From NCBI GenBank assembly GCA_035551355.1, contig DASZNF010000005.1, positions 1-64,000 on the forward strand: a stretch of DNA of 64,000 nucleotides. Direction: 5' to 3'. This DNA comes from DATATV01 sp035551355 (GTDB taxonomy: Bacteria; Actinomycetota; Actinomycetes; Mycobacteriales; Pseudonocardiaceae). The notes under the pieces are model-generated. The model worked only from the letters and a program-made list of their open reading frames with translations, was not told the DNA's origin and did not search any database. Positions 7,579 through 17,039 of this stretch are shown piece by piece. The stretch's first letter is position 1. Each line of letters opens with the position of its first letter. Made by a program: the position numbers and the translations under genes.

Positions 7579-8262
7579 TCAGCGTCCCGACTGGGCCAGC
7601 GCGTGGCCTACCGCGGCGTGCAGGATGCGGGCGGCGATGGCCATCTCGTAGGAGTCCCGCGGCGGGTAGACCAGCAGATACGTATCCGGCAGCCGGTGCA
7701 GCACCCCGGCAAGCGGATGCCATTCACCCCAGCCCGCGCTCACGCACGCGGCCGCGTCGGCCGGGGACAATGTGACGTGCATCGAACCGTCCACCGGATG
7801 CAGATGGGCGATCTCACCGTCGCCCGGAATCGCCCATTCCGGGGCGTCCCGCAGGAAAATCGCCTGATTGTGCTTTTCCAGCCGACTGCGCCGAAAGGTC
7901 AGCACATCGTCGCGTTCGGCCACAGTGGACTCCAGCAGCGCGGCGATGTTGGCTCGGAACTCCCGGTCCGGGATCTGGTCGAGCTGCCGGTGCGGCACCG
8001 GGTAGGGCGCGATCCGCGGCCGGGTGCCGCGCCGCGCGGGCAGCGGCCCGGACAGCTGCGCGCCCACCGCGCGCGGGCCGGGATAGCCGCCGGTGTCCAG
8101 CGGGTCGCGTTTGCGCAGCCGCAGCCAGGTCACCACCAGCCAGCCCAGCGGGTTGCCCGGCACGCCACCGGGGCCCAGCGCGCGCCAGCGCCGGTAGTCG
8201 GTCGCGGCCCAGCCCAGGGCCACCACGCCGAGCCCGGCGGCGAAGACCCGCCGCGCGCTCAC
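7579..8262 (-). CDS. DUF5519 (luciferase-domain) family protein
   Basis: 227 aa, GTG start with GGAG about 7 nt upstream. A short N-terminal hydrophobic segment (AAGLGVVALGWAATDY) may tether it to the membrane. The C-terminal half carries the recognisable pattern 'RRSRLEKHNQAIFL', 'WAIPGDGEIAHLHPVDGSMHVTLSPADA' and 'GWGEWHPLAG......LVYPPRDSYEM', matching the family annotated as luciferase-domain or phospholipase in Streptomyces. Biochemical function is not established for the family. It stands alone between oppositely meaningful neighbours, with short intergenic gaps. Confidence 0.65.
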   Translation of the reverse strand: MSARRVFAAGLGVVALGWAATDYRRWRALGPGGVPGNPLGWLVVTWLRLRKRDPLDTGGYPGPRAVGAQLSGPLPARRGTRPRIAPYPVPHRQLDQIPDREFRANIAALLESTVAERDDVLTFRRSRLEKHNQAIFLRDAPEWAIPGDGEIAHLHPVDGSMHVTLSPADAAACVSAGWGEWHPLAGVLHRLPDTYLLVYPPRDSYEMAIAARILHAAVGHALAQSGR

Positions 8263-8363
8263 CGCCGGGCTCCGGGCCGCACGCGAACCACTCTCCGGTA
8301 GCCGGACATGGCAGCGAGCCTAGGGGTTTCGCGCTCCGGCGGTGCTGCTCTGATCCGGTGATG

Positions 8364-10682
8364 TCAGCCGGCGATGTCCAGCGCCGCGCGCACGATGCTG
8401 TCGGTGTCCAGCCCGTGGTAGCGGTACACGTCCTCCAGCGAACCGGACTGGCCGAACCGGGTCACGCCCAGCGTGCTGACCGGCACCCGGTTGACGGTGC
8501 CCAGGAAGGCCAGGGTGTGCGGGTGCCCGTCCAGCACGGTGACCAGCGGGGTAGCCCGCGCGGCCGGGAACACCTGGTCCAGGATCCAGTCCTCCCCCGG
8601 TTCCTGCCCGGCTCGCGCCCGCAGCGCGCGGAACAGCAGGCCCGGGCTGGTCACGCAGACCACGTCGGCCGGGATGCCGACCTGGTCCAGCCGTTGCGCG
8701 GCGGCCAGCGCCTCGGGCAGCACCGCGCCCATCGCGGCCAGCGTCACCTTCGGATTTTCGGTGCGCCGCAGGCAGTACGCGCCCGCGACCACCTGCCTGC
8801 GCCGCCGCTCCCGGGCCGCCGGGTCGGCCGGCACCGCGGCCAGCGTCTGGTCCACCGGGCGGGTGGACAGCCGCAGGTAGGCCGAGCCGCCGTCCGGTTT
8901 GCCCAGCCGGGACAACGCGGCCAGCAGGGTCCATTCGGTGTCGATGGCGAACGCCGGTTCGTAGGTCACGCAGCCGGGCTGTTCCAGGCCGATGGACGGG
9001 GTGGTGATGGACTGGTGCGCCCCGCCCTCCGGGGCCAGCGTGACGCCCGATGGCGTGCCGACCAGGATCGACTGGCCGCCCGCGTACACCCCGAACGACC
9101 ACGGTTCCAGCGCCCGGGCCACGAACGGGTCGTAGAGCACGCCGACGGGCAGCAGCGGTGCGCCCCACCGGCTCCAGGTCGCGCCCAGCTCGCCGAGCAG
9201 GCCGACCAGGTTGGTCTCGGCGATGCCCAGTTCGATGTGCTGGCCGGTGGGTTTCTCCTGCCAGTGCAGGATGGTCTCAGCGTCGTCGGCGAACCAGTCC
9301 CGCCGTTCCCGCGCCGACCACACGCCCACCTTGTTCACCCAGCCGCCCAGGTTGGTGGTGGAGCTGACATCCGGGCTCACCGTGACCACCCGGCTCGCGG
9401 CCGCCGGCGCCTGGCGGGTCAGGTCCAGCAGCACCCGGCCCAGCGCGGCCTGGGTGGTCGCGGTGCCGGTCGGGGTGCGGCCGATGTCGGCCGGCAGCTC
9501 CGGCGGCGCGGTCAGCGGTTGACCGGGCCTGCGCAACCGGTCGGCGGTGGCCGAGCAGCGTCGACCGGCCGGGCTTTCGGGTGCGAAGCGCCGCCACGGA
9601 TCGTCCGGGTCGGCGCCGATCCGGGCGGCCAGTTCGGCCAGCTGGGCCTGGGTCAGCAGCGAGGAGTGATTCTGCGGATGTCCCTGCGTGGCCAGGCCAT
9701 GGCCCTTCACCGTGTAGGCGAAGATCACCGTGGGGCGGGTGTCGTCGATGGCGGCGAACGCGGCGTCGATCGCCCCCAGGTCGTGACCGCCGAGATTGCC
9801 GATCGCGGCCACCAGCCTGTCATCGTCCACTTCGGACACCAGCTTGGCGATGTCGCTGTTGTCGCCGGGCAACCGGCTGCGCAGTTCGTCCGCGTCGCAG
9901 CGCAGCAGCCGCTGGTATTCGGGATTGGACATCCGGTCGATGCGTTCGCGCAGCGCCACGCCGCCGGGCCGGGTGAACAGCTCCTCCAGCAGGTGGCCGT
10001 ACTTGAGGGTGAGCACCTGCCAGCCGGCCGAGCCGAACATGCCCTGCAACCGTTCGGCGGCCAGCAGCGGCACCACCCGGTCAAGGGACTGCCGGTTGAG
10101 GTCGACGATCCAGACCAGTTCACCGAGTTCGGCGACGGCCGGATCGCCGATCGCCTCCCACACCGCGCCCTCGTCCAGTTCCGCGTCGCCCAGCAGCGAG
10201 TACTGCCGGCCGGTGCCGGTGCCGCCGCGGGCGTCGGCCACGTAGCGGCGGGCGATCGCGCCCCAGATCGGTGCGGTGGCGCCGATGCCGACCGAGCCGG
10301 TCGAGTAGTCCACCGGGTCGGGATCCTTGACCCGGCTGGGATAGCTCTGCAGCCCGCCGAACTCGCGCAGCCGGGTCAGGTAGGACTCGTCCAGCTCGCC
10401 CAGCAGGTAGTTGACCGCGTGCAGCACCGGGGAGGCGTGCGGTTTGACCGAGACCCGGTCCTGCGCCCGCAGATGGGTGAACCACAGTGCGGTCATGATG
10501 GTGGCCAGCGAGGCCGAGGACGCCTGGTGCCCGCCGACCTTCAGGCCGGACGGATTGGGCCGCACCCGGTTGGCGTGGTGCACGATCGCGGTGGCCAGCC
10601 ACAGCACCCGGTTCTCGATCTCGTGCAGCACCTCGTCGGTCCCGGCCGAGGACCCGGCCGGCGCCACTGGGCTGATCGTCAT
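8364..10682 (-). CDS. Pyruvate dehydrogenase E1 / transketolase-like thiamine-diphosphate enzyme
   Basis: 772 aa. The ATG at 10682 is preceded by GGAGGAG. The N-terminal half has the TPP-binding pattern 'SLLGDAELDEGAVWEAI...VWIVDLNRQSLD' and an E1-type substrate region (PSGLKVGGHQASSAS). The middle domain ('HIELGIAETNLVGLLGELG', 'GVYAGGQSILVGTPSGVTLAPEGGAHQSI') and C-terminal transketolase domain follow. Homodimeric AceE proteins are usually about 880-920 aa, so this is a shorter paralogue. Probable reaction: oxidative decarboxylation of a 2-oxoacid; the substrate cannot be read. It is transcribed divergently from an Lrp-family gene (10813), a typical regulator-target arrangement for 2-oxoacid dehydrogenases. 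Confidence 0.75.
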   Translation of the reverse strand: MTISPVAPAGSSAGTDEVLHEIENRVLWLATAIVHHANRVRPNPSGLKVGGHQASSASLATIMTALWFTHLRAQDRVSVKPHASPVLHAVNYLLGELDESYLTRLREFGGLQSYPSRVKDPDPVDYSTGSVGIGATAPIWGAIARRYVADARGGTGTGRQYSLLGDAELDEGAVWEAIGDPAVAELGELVWIVDLNRQSLDRVVPLLAAERLQGMFGSAGWQVLTLKYGHLLEELFTRPGGVALRERIDRMSNPEYQRLLRCDADELRSRLPGDNSDIAKLVSEVDDDRLVAAIGNLGGHDLGAIDAAFAAIDDTRPTVIFAYTVKGHGLATQGHPQNHSSLLTQAQLAELAARIGADPDDPWRRFAPESPAGRRCSATADRLRRPGQPLTAPPELPADIGRTPTGTATTQAALGRVLLDLTRQAPAAASRVVTVSPDVSSTTNLGGWVNKVGVWSARERRDWFADDAETILHWQEKPTGQHIELGIAETNLVGLLGELGATWSRWGAPLLPVGVLYDPFVARALEPWSFGVYAGGQSILVGTPSGVTLAPEGGAHQSITTPSIGLEQPGCVTYEPAFAIDTEWTLLAALSRLGKPDGGSAYLRLSTRPVDQTLAAVPADPAARERRRRQVVAGAYCLRRTENPKVTLAAMGAVLPEALAAAQRLDQVGIPADVVCVTSPGLLFRALRARAGQEPGEDWILDQVFPAARATPLVTVLDGHPHTLAFLGTVNRVPVSTLGVTRFGQSGSLEDVYRYHGLDTDSIVRAALDIAG

Positions 10683-10812
10683 CGAACACTCCTCCACACA
10701 CGCAGACTGCCCGCTCAGGACAGCACGACCGGATTGACTGCACAACAAGTGGGCGGAAAACTGCGCAGAATGCACTGTCCGGGGCCGCACCGGGTGGAGG
10801 AAGGCGAGCAGT

Positions 10813-11307
10813 ATGCCCAACGAGCGACGCATCGACGCCACCGACGCCCGGCTGCTTCTGGCGCTGACCCACCGGCCCCGGGCCACCGCGCTGGCGCTGG
10901 CCGAGGAACTCGGCATCTCCCGCAACACCGTGCAGAGCCGGCTGTCCCGGCTGGAATCCGACGGCCTGCTGGCCTCCTTCGAACGCCGGATCGACCCGAA
11001 ACCGCTGGGCTATCCGCTGACCGCGTACGTGACCACCCAGGTGGTGCAGCGGGAACTGGACAGCGTTTCCCGTGCCCTGGCCGGAATTCCCGAGGTGGTG
11101 CAGGTGCAGGGCATCAGCGGGCAGAACGACCTGATGGTGCACGTGGTAGCCCGGGACGCCGACGACCTGTACCGGATCGCCGGGCAGATCCTGGCCGTGC
11201 CGGGGGTGGAGCGCACGCACACCGCGCTGGTCATGCGGGAACTGCTGGACTACCGGATCTCTCCGCTGCTGGAGGCGCTGGCCAATGGCGGTCGCGAGCC
11301 ATCGTGA
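10813..11307 (+). CDS. Lrp/AsnC-family transcriptional regulator
   Basis: 164 aa. N-terminal HTH (about 6-65: 'DATDARLLLALTHRPRATALALAEELGISRNTVQSRLSRLE') followed by a RAM/ligand-binding domain ('VQGISGQNDLMVHVVARDADDLYRIAGQILAVPGVERTHTALVM'). GGAGGAAGG lies upstream. It diverges from the E1/transketolase-like gene across 130 bp. That gap holds CTGC(A/G)CA(A/G) direct half-sites at about 10738 and 10761 that could be Lrp contacts. By analogy with BkdR-type regulators it likely controls its divergent neighbour in response to an amino or keto acid. Confidence 0.85.
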   Translation: MPNERRIDATDARLLLALTHRPRATALALAEELGISRNTVQSRLSRLESDGLLASFERRIDPKPLGYPLTAYVTTQVVQRELDSVSRALAGIPEVVQVQGISGQNDLMVHVVARDADDLYRIAGQILAVPGVERTHTALVMRELLDYRISPLLEALANGGREPS

Positions 11308-11475
11308 TCCTTGACCGCGGGCACTGCCGTGCGGGGTCGTCGAGGCATGGATTTCCTTGTGCCCCAGGACGAATCCCCGCGAACGCGGCAGCAGCGGGTG
11401 CCGACCGGTCACCTTTTCCGCGCGCCATCCGTCGACCGGACAGCAAACCGAATTCTCGACGGAACAGGAGCGCGG

Positions 11476-12138
11476 ATGGACGTCTACCAGGCGGTGTCGA
11501 GCCGGGCCGCGGTGCGTGGATTCACCGATCGGCCGGTCCCGGCGCCGGTGCTGACCCGAGTGCTGGCCGCGGCCGGGCGGGCGCCCTCGGGTGGCAACAT
11601 CCAGCCCTGGCACAGTTATCTGCTCACCGGCGGCGCCCTGGCCGAGTTGAAGAAGTGCACCGGCGAACGGGTCGCGGCGGGCGATCCCGGGGACCCGCCG
11701 GAGTACGACGTGTACCCGCCGGAGCTCAAGCCGTTCTACACCGCGCGCCGGTTCGCCGCGGGCGAGCAACGCTACACCGCGCTGGGCATCGCCCGGGCCG
11801 ACCGGGCGACACGGGAGGCGGAAGTCGCCAAGAACTGGGACTGCTTCGGCGCGCCGGCCGCGTTGTTCTGCTACCTGGACCGGGACATGGGGTCCGCGCA
11901 GTGGGCCGACCTCGGCATGTACCTGCAGACCATCATGCTGTTGCTGCGAGCCGAGGGACTGCACAGCTGCCCGCAGAAGGCCTGGCCGGTCTACCGGACC
12001 ACGGTGGCCGAGGTGATCTCACCGCCGGCCAATCTGCTGCTGTACTGCGGACTGTCCATCGGGTTCGCCGATCCGGCCGTGCCGCGCCCGCGCATCGACC
12101 GCGCGCCGCTGGCCGAAACGGTCACGTTCCTGGACTGA
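11476..12138 (+). CDS. Nitroreductase-family FMN oxidoreductase
   Basis: 220 aa. Family N-terminus 'VYQAVSSRAAVRGFTDRPVPAPVLTRVLAAAGRAPSGGNIQPW' holds the FMN-binding SR.AVR and APSGGN.QPW motifs. Later 'GMYLQTIMLLLRAEGLHSCPQKAW' and 'CGLSIGFAD' are the second cofactor-binding segment. Catalyses NAD(P)H-dependent two-electron reduction of nitro or quinone compounds (family knowledge); the natural substrate is unknown. The ATG follows CAGGAG by 5 nt. Its TGA (12136-12138) directly abuts the TGA of the convergent hydrolase, forming TGATCA with no intergenic base. Confidence 0.88.
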   Translation: MDVYQAVSSRAAVRGFTDRPVPAPVLTRVLAAAGRAPSGGNIQPWHSYLLTGGALAELKKCTGERVAAGDPGDPPEYDVYPPELKPFYTARRFAAGEQRYTALGIARADRATREAEVAKNWDCFGAPAALFCYLDRDMGSAQWADLGMYLQTIMLLLRAEGLHSCPQKAWPVYRTTVAEVISPPANLLLYCGLSIGFADPAVPRPRIDRAPLAETVTFLD

Positions 12139-13350
12139 TCAGTCGTCGATGGCCTGGTAGACCAGGGTCCAGAAGTCCTGGTACACCGGGGACATCAGCG
12201 GGAAACCGCCGCGCTGGGTGAACAGGATGGCGATCAGGTCCTCGGCCGGGTCGCAGTACCAGGTGGTGCCCGCGCCGCCGTCCCAGCCGAACTGGCCGGG
12301 CACCGCCGACCCGCCGGCCCGCTCGGTGGTCACCGACACCCCCAGACCCCAGCCGCGGCTGGCGAACCAGGTCGGCCCGAACCCGGACACCGCCTTCTGG
12401 GCCGGGGTCAGCTGGTCGGTGATCATGGCCTGCACCGTCGGGCGGGACAGGATCCGATCACCGTCGCAGCGGCCAAGATTGAGCATCATCCGGCCGAAGG
12501 CCAGGTAGTCGTCGACGGTGGACACCAGACCGGCCGCGCCGTCCGGGAACGCGGGCGGCGTGCGCCACTTGCTGTCCGATATCCCGTCGTCGAGCCGCAG
12601 CTCGCCGGTGACCGGATCGGCCTGGTAGGCGGCGGTGAGCCGGTCCAGCTTGTCCGGCGGCACGTGAAAAGCGGTGTCCCGCATGCCAAGCGGCTCGAAC
12701 ACCCGCCGGGCCAGGAACGTCTCGAACGGCTGGCCGGACACCCGGGCGATCAGCACGCCCAGCACGTAGGAACCGGTGTTGTACATCCACTTCTCGCCCG
12801 GCTGGTGCATCAGCGGCAGCTCGGCCAGCCGGGCCAGCCACTGGTCGGGGTCGAGCGGGTAGTCAACGCCGGGCGGGCCGAAACCGAGCAGGTCGCGCTC
12901 CCGGATCGCGGTCAGGATCGGGTAGTCCTCCGGGCGGTCCATGATCTGGCCCCAGCCCAGCCGGAAGGTGAGCAGATCCCGGACGGTGATCGGCCGGGTC
13001 GCGGGCACCGTGTCCGTCAGCGGGCCGTCCAGCCTGGTCAGCACCTGGCGGTCGGCCAGCTCCGGCAGCCACTGCTGTACCGGATCGTCCAGCCGCACCG
13101 CGCATTCCTCGATGAGGATCATGGTGGCCACGGCGGTGATCGGCTTGGTCAGCGAGGCGATCCGGAACAGCGCGTCCCGGCTCATCGGGTCACGCCCGTC
13201 CGCGGCCATGCTGCCGACCACGTCCACCTGCGTCTCGCCCCGCCGGGACAGCACCGAGACCAGCCCGGGCACCCGGCCGCCGCGCACATGCTCGGCCAGC
13301 ACGTCGTGCATGCGCGCCAATCGGTTCCGGGACAGTCCGCCGATACTCAC
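12139..13350 (-). CDS. Serine hydrolase of the class C beta-lactamase / esterase family
   Basis: 403 aa from the GTG at 13350 (VSIGGLSRNRLARM), preceded by AGGA. Nucleophile motif SLTK in 'FRIASLTKPITAVA', the Tyr motif 'YNTGSYVLG', and a C-terminal 'WDGGAGTTW' equivalent to the KTG/HxG motif. Relatives are DD-peptidases, esterases (EstB/LovD type) and beta-lactamase-like proteins; the substrate cannot be assigned. No signal peptide is visible, favouring a cytoplasmic esterase. Upstream extension towards 13485 was not accepted because it is Cys/Arg-rich and lacks a ribosome site. Confidence 0.85.
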   Translation of the reverse strand: MSIGGLSRNRLARMHDVLAEHVRGGRVPGLVSVLSRRGETQVDVVGSMAADGRDPMSRDALFRIASLTKPITAVATMILIEECAVRLDDPVQQWLPELADRQVLTRLDGPLTDTVPATRPITVRDLLTFRLGWGQIMDRPEDYPILTAIRERDLLGFGPPGVDYPLDPDQWLARLAELPLMHQPGEKWMYNTGSYVLGVLIARVSGQPFETFLARRVFEPLGMRDTAFHVPPDKLDRLTAAYQADPVTGELRLDDGISDSKWRTPPAFPDGAAGLVSTVDDYLAFGRMMLNLGRCDGDRILSRPTVQAMITDQLTPAQKAVSGFGPTWFASRGWGLGVSVTTERAGGSAVPGQFGWDGGAGTTWYCDPAEDLIAILFTQRGGFPLMSPVYQDFWTLVYQAIDD

Positions 13351-13530
13351 CGCCGAATCCTGGCATGCCCGCCCGACAGCTTTCTCGGGCCCTTCGCCCC
13401 TGGCGACCTTGGTGGCGCATTCGGCGGTATGGCAGGTGCACGAAACGGCGTAACGCCGCCAGGTAACGCCGGCAAAGTCATCCACGACTCCCTTCCCCGG
13501 GAGGGCGTCGCAGAACGCTCAAGGAGAAAT

Positions 13531-15972
13531 GTGACCGGAGCTGGCGCACGTGTCGCCGAGCCCGTTGGCAACACCCCGGCCCGCAGGCTGCTCGCCGATG
13601 TCAGCGGCGACCCCCGGGCCCACCTGGTCGCCGGGGTCACCGGACCGGCCGGGACCGGCAAGAGCGGCCTGCTGGACACGCTGGCCCAGACCTACCGCGG
13701 CGCGGGCGTGACCGTGTGCCGCGGGCTGCCCGCCGCCGAGAACGCGGTGCTGCTGGTCGACGACGGGCAGGCGCTGGGCGCCGAGCAACTGGCCGAGCTG
13801 ACCGGGTTCGCCGCCCGGGACGGCGCCCGGGTGGTGGTGGCCTACCGCCCGTGGCCGGCCCGGGACGCGCTGGCCGAGTTGCCGCGCACCCGGCCGCAGA
13901 TCCGGCTGGGCCACCTGGACCGGGCCGAGCTCACCGCGCGGATCGGCGCGGCCCGGGGCGGCGCGCCCGCCACGGAACTGGTGGACCGCATTCGCGCGCA
14001 CACCGGCGGGCTGCCCCGGCTGGTCGAGCTGGCGCTGGCCGCGCCGGGCGGCGGCCGGGCGGCCGAGCTGGACTGGGTGCTGGCCGCGGTGGACCGGCTG
14101 CCCGCCCGGGCCCGCGATCTGCTGATCGCACTCACCCTCGGCGCCGAGTCCGATGTGGACGGTCTGGCCCAGTTGTTGTCGTTGCCGGCCAAGGAGATCG
14201 CCGACACGCTGGAATGCGCCTGGTCGGCCGGGCTGCTGGACGGCGGTGGCCGGGTGATCGGGCTGGCCGCCGAGGCGGTCGCCTGCACCGTCGGCGCCAT
14301 CGCCCAGCGGGAGATCCGCAGGCGCATCGCCGAGGTGCAGCTGGATCGCGGCGGTCCGCTGTTACCCACCGCGAAACTGCTGCTCGCGGTGGGCGCACGC
14401 GGTCCTCGGGCGGCCGCGGCGCTGGAGGCCGCGGGCGACGAGGCGCTGGCCGACTCGGCCGAGGCGGCCGGGCAGCTGTTCGACGCGGCCATCGCGGCCG
14501 GGGCCGCCCCGGGGCGGCTGGCCGCCCGGCGAGCCGAGGCGGCCGCGCTGCGCGGCGACCTGGACACCGCGTTGCGGCTGGCCGACCGGGCGCTGGCCGA
14601 CGGGCCGGTAGGCGACCGGGACCGGGCGGCCGGGGTCGCGGCCAGCGTGCTGGCCCACCGCGGCATGCTGGCCGAAGGCGCCGCGCTGTGCCGGGGCAGC
14701 GGGCCGGGCACAGGCGCGGCGGTGACCGCGCTGATCGGCATCGGCGATCTGCCCGCGGCCAACCGGGAACTGGCCGCACTCGAGCAGCCGGGCCGCCGTG
14801 GCGGGCTGGCCCAGGCGGTGGGTGCGCTGGTGGCCCGCGGGCTGCACCACACGATCATCGGCCGGGGCCTGGTCGGATTGTCCGAGCTGATGCAGGCGGC
14901 CCGGCTGCCCGGCGCCCGCGCCCACCGATTGCTGCTGCCCGAGCCGCCCGCGGCGCTGGCCGCGCTGGTGGCCATCCATCTCGGCGAGCCCGACGTGGCC
15001 GCCCGCACCGTGGGCCGGGCCCTGGCCGAGCGGCCGGCCGGGGCGGACGCGGTGCGCTGCCGGTTGCTGCGCGGCTGGATCGCCCTGCTGCGCGGGGAAC
15101 TGGCCACCGTGGCGACCACCCTGGCCGAACTGGCCGACCCGCTGGAGCCGAGGGACGAGCTGTACGCGGCGGCGCTGGCGGTGGGATTGGCCCGGCGGCG
15201 CACCGATCTGGCCGGGCTGCTGGCCGCCTGGCCGCGGGCCCGGGAGGCGGTGCTGGCCCACCCGGTGGACCTGTACATGTTGCAGCCACTGGGCGAGATC
15301 GCGGTGGCGGCGGCGAAACTGCGCGAGGATCACCTGCTGGCCGAACACCTCTACCAGGCCGAGACCATGCTCGACCGGCTCGGCCGGCCGGCGCTGTGGA
15401 CCGGCACGCTGCACTGGTACGGGCTGCACGCCGCGATCGCCGCCGAGTCACCGAAAACCGCGGTCCGGCACGTGCGCTCGATGAATCTGCTGGCCCCGGG
15501 CGGCCGGTCGGCGGCGGCGCTGGCCCGGGCGTCGGGCACCTGGCTGCGGGTGCTGGGCGGCGAGGTGGACGTGGCCGCGGTGACCGGTGCGGCGCGGGAC
15601 ATCCAGGCCGTCGGGCTGGTCTGGGACGGGGCCCGGCTGGCCGCGCAGGCGGCGATCCGCACCGACGACCGCAAGGCCATGGCCAGCCTGCTCAGCTTCG
15701 CCCGCGCGCTGCACGACGGCGCCGCACGCGGGGCCGCGGCCCGGGCGGCCGAGCCGGGGGACACGGTGGCGTTGAGCAACCGTGAACTGGAGGTGGCCGC
15801 ACTTCTGGTGCAGGGCATGACCTACAAGCAGATCGGCGAACGGCTGTTCATCTCGGCCAAGACGGTGGAACACCACATCGCCCGGATCCGCCGCCGGATG
15901 GGCGATCCGGGCCGAAGGGAGCTGCTCGCCCGATTGAAAGCCCAGCTGAATTCGGAAGTGACCGAGCAGTAG
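13531..15972 (+). CDS. iniR: LuxR-family ATPase regulator, IniR-like
   Basis: 813 aa. The GTG at 13531 has AAGGAG 4 nt upstream. N-terminal STAND/AAA-type ATPase with Walker A GPAGTGKSG (about 40-48) and Walker B 'NAVLLVDDGQ'. A long Ala/Leu-rich helical repeat middle follows, then a C-terminal LuxR HTH (about 745-800: 'LSNRELEVAALLVQGMTYKQIGERLFISAKTVEHHI'). It is called IniR-like because the adjacent genes encode IniC, IniA and IniB-domain homologues; in mycobacteria iniR controls iniBAC in response to cell-wall stress (family knowledge). A -10 box for the next gene overlaps its stop codon. Confidence 0.75.
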   Translation: MTGAGARVAEPVGNTPARRLLADVSGDPRAHLVAGVTGPAGTGKSGLLDTLAQTYRGAGVTVCRGLPAAENAVLLVDDGQALGAEQLAELTGFAARDGARVVVAYRPWPARDALAELPRTRPQIRLGHLDRAELTARIGAARGGAPATELVDRIRAHTGGLPRLVELALAAPGGGRAAELDWVLAAVDRLPARARDLLIALTLGAESDVDGLAQLLSLPAKEIADTLECAWSAGLLDGGGRVIGLAAEAVACTVGAIAQREIRRRIAEVQLDRGGPLLPTAKLLLAVGARGPRAAAALEAAGDEALADSAEAAGQLFDAAIAAGAAPGRLAARRAEAAALRGDLDTALRLADRALADGPVGDRDRAAGVAASVLAHRGMLAEGAALCRGSGPGTGAAVTALIGIGDLPAANRELAALEQPGRRGGLAQAVGALVARGLHHTIIGRGLVGLSELMQAARLPGARAHRLLLPEPPAALAALVAIHLGEPDVAARTVGRALAERPAGADAVRCRLLRGWIALLRGELATVATTLAELADPLEPRDELYAAALAVGLARRRTDLAGLLAAWPRAREAVLAHPVDLYMLQPLGEIAVAAAKLREDHLLAEHLYQAETMLDRLGRPALWTGTLHWYGLHAAIAAESPKTAVRHVRSMNLLAPGGRSAAALARASGTWLRVLGGEVDVAAVTGAARDIQAVGLVWDGARLAAQAAIRTDDRKAMASLLSFARALHDGAARGAAARAAEPGDTVALSNRELEVAALLVQGMTYKQIGERLFISAKTVEHHIARIRRRMGDPGRRELLARLKAQLNSEVTEQ

Positions 15973-15983
15973 AATTTTCGCCC

Positions 15984-17039
15984 ATGGGCTGGGCAGCCGA
16001 TATCGCTCCGGCGGTGATCGAAACCTTTCACGGCGCGTTTCCCGGCGCGGTGCCGCTGGCCTGCGTGGCGATCGACCCGGAGGCCACCGTGGTCGAACTG
16101 GACGGCGCCCCGCCCGACGGCCGGTTCGAGGTCGGCTCGCTGACCAAGACCATGACCGGCACCCTGCTGGCCCGGTTGGCCGGCGAGGGTCTGGTCGAGC
16201 TGGACGAGAACATCGGCCGGTGGGTGGCCGCCGGTCCGCACGGCGAGATCACCCTGCGCCAGCTGGCCACGCACACCTCCGGTCTGCCCCGGCTGGCACC
16301 CGGCCAGACCGCCGGGGAGGACAATCCGTACGCCTACCTCACCGAACCGGTGGTCGAGTCCGCGCTGCGCCGCGCGGAACGCACACCCGGCCGGGATTTC
16401 GCCTACTCCAATTTCGGCTACCAGGTGCTGGGGCTGGCGCTGGCCCGGGTGACCGGCCGCCCGTACGGGACGATCCTGGCCGAGCTGGTGCTCGACCCGC
16501 TGGGCATGACCTGCTCGGGCGTGGACGGCCTGGGCGGCGGGCAGCGGATCACCGGCTACGTGGACGGAAAACCGGCCCCGCACTGGGACATGCCGGTGCC
16601 CGGCCCAGGCGGGGTGGAGACCACCGCCGAGGACTTCGGCCGCTATCTGGCCGCCTGTCTGGCCCCGCCGCCGGACGCGCTGGGCACCGCGATCCGGCTG
16701 GCCCAGATCCCCGAGGCGCGCATCGACGAGCACCGGGAGATCGGGCTGGGCTGGCTGATCCGGGACGACCGGTACGTCTGGCACAACGGCGGCACCGGCG
16801 GCTTCGCCGGCTCCGCCGCGATCGATCCGGCCGAGGGCCGCGCGCTGGCCATCCTGGCCGGCACCCACGGCACGGCGGCGCATCAGCTGGACCGCGCGGT
16901 GCTGACCGCGCTGGCCGATGGCGATCCGCGCGAGGCCCGGCCGCAAACCCTTGGCCCGCAATGGGAACAGTTCGACGCGGCCGGGCAGGCCGGCGGGATC
17001 AGGACACTTCCGCCACGATCCCCTCACACGTCCGAATGA
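15984..17039 (+). CDS. Serine hydrolase of the beta-lactamase (class C-like) family
   Basis: 351 aa. SxxK motif in 'VGSLTKTMTGTL', YSN in 'FAYSNFGYQVLG' and HNGGTGG (730s KTG equivalent) near residue 265. No signal peptide. The ATG lies 8 nt after TAGAAT (15970-15975), whose first three bases are the iniR stop codon, so it probably has its own leaderless promoter rather than relying on iniR transcription. The last 41 bp overlap the 3' end of iniC on the opposite strand. A cell-wall peptidase or esterase role within the envelope-stress island is possible but unproven. Confidence 0.82.
   Translation: MGWAADIAPAVIETFHGAFPGAVPLACVAIDPEATVVELDGAPPDGRFEVGSLTKTMTGTLLARLAGEGLVELDENIGRWVAAGPHGEITLRQLATHTSGLPRLAPGQTAGEDNPYAYLTEPVVESALRRAERTPGRDFAYSNFGYQVLGLALARVTGRPYGTILAELVLDPLGMTCSGVDGLGGGQRITGYVDGKPAPHWDMPVPGPGGVETTAEDFGRYLAACLAPPPDALGTAIRLAQIPEARIDEHREIGLGWLIRDDRYVWHNGGTGGFAGSAAIDPAEGRALAILAGTHGTAAHQLDRAVLTALADGDPREARPQTLGPQWEQFDAAGQAGGIRTLPPRSPHTSE

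Noticed and set aside
8358..12221. Very long plus-strand open frame (over 1,200 codons) across the E1-like gene and Lrp gene
   Set aside because: Its product is Arg/Gly/Pro/His-rich with no domain and is the antisense shadow of a clearly recognisable TPP enzyme; GC-biased third positions suppress stop codons.
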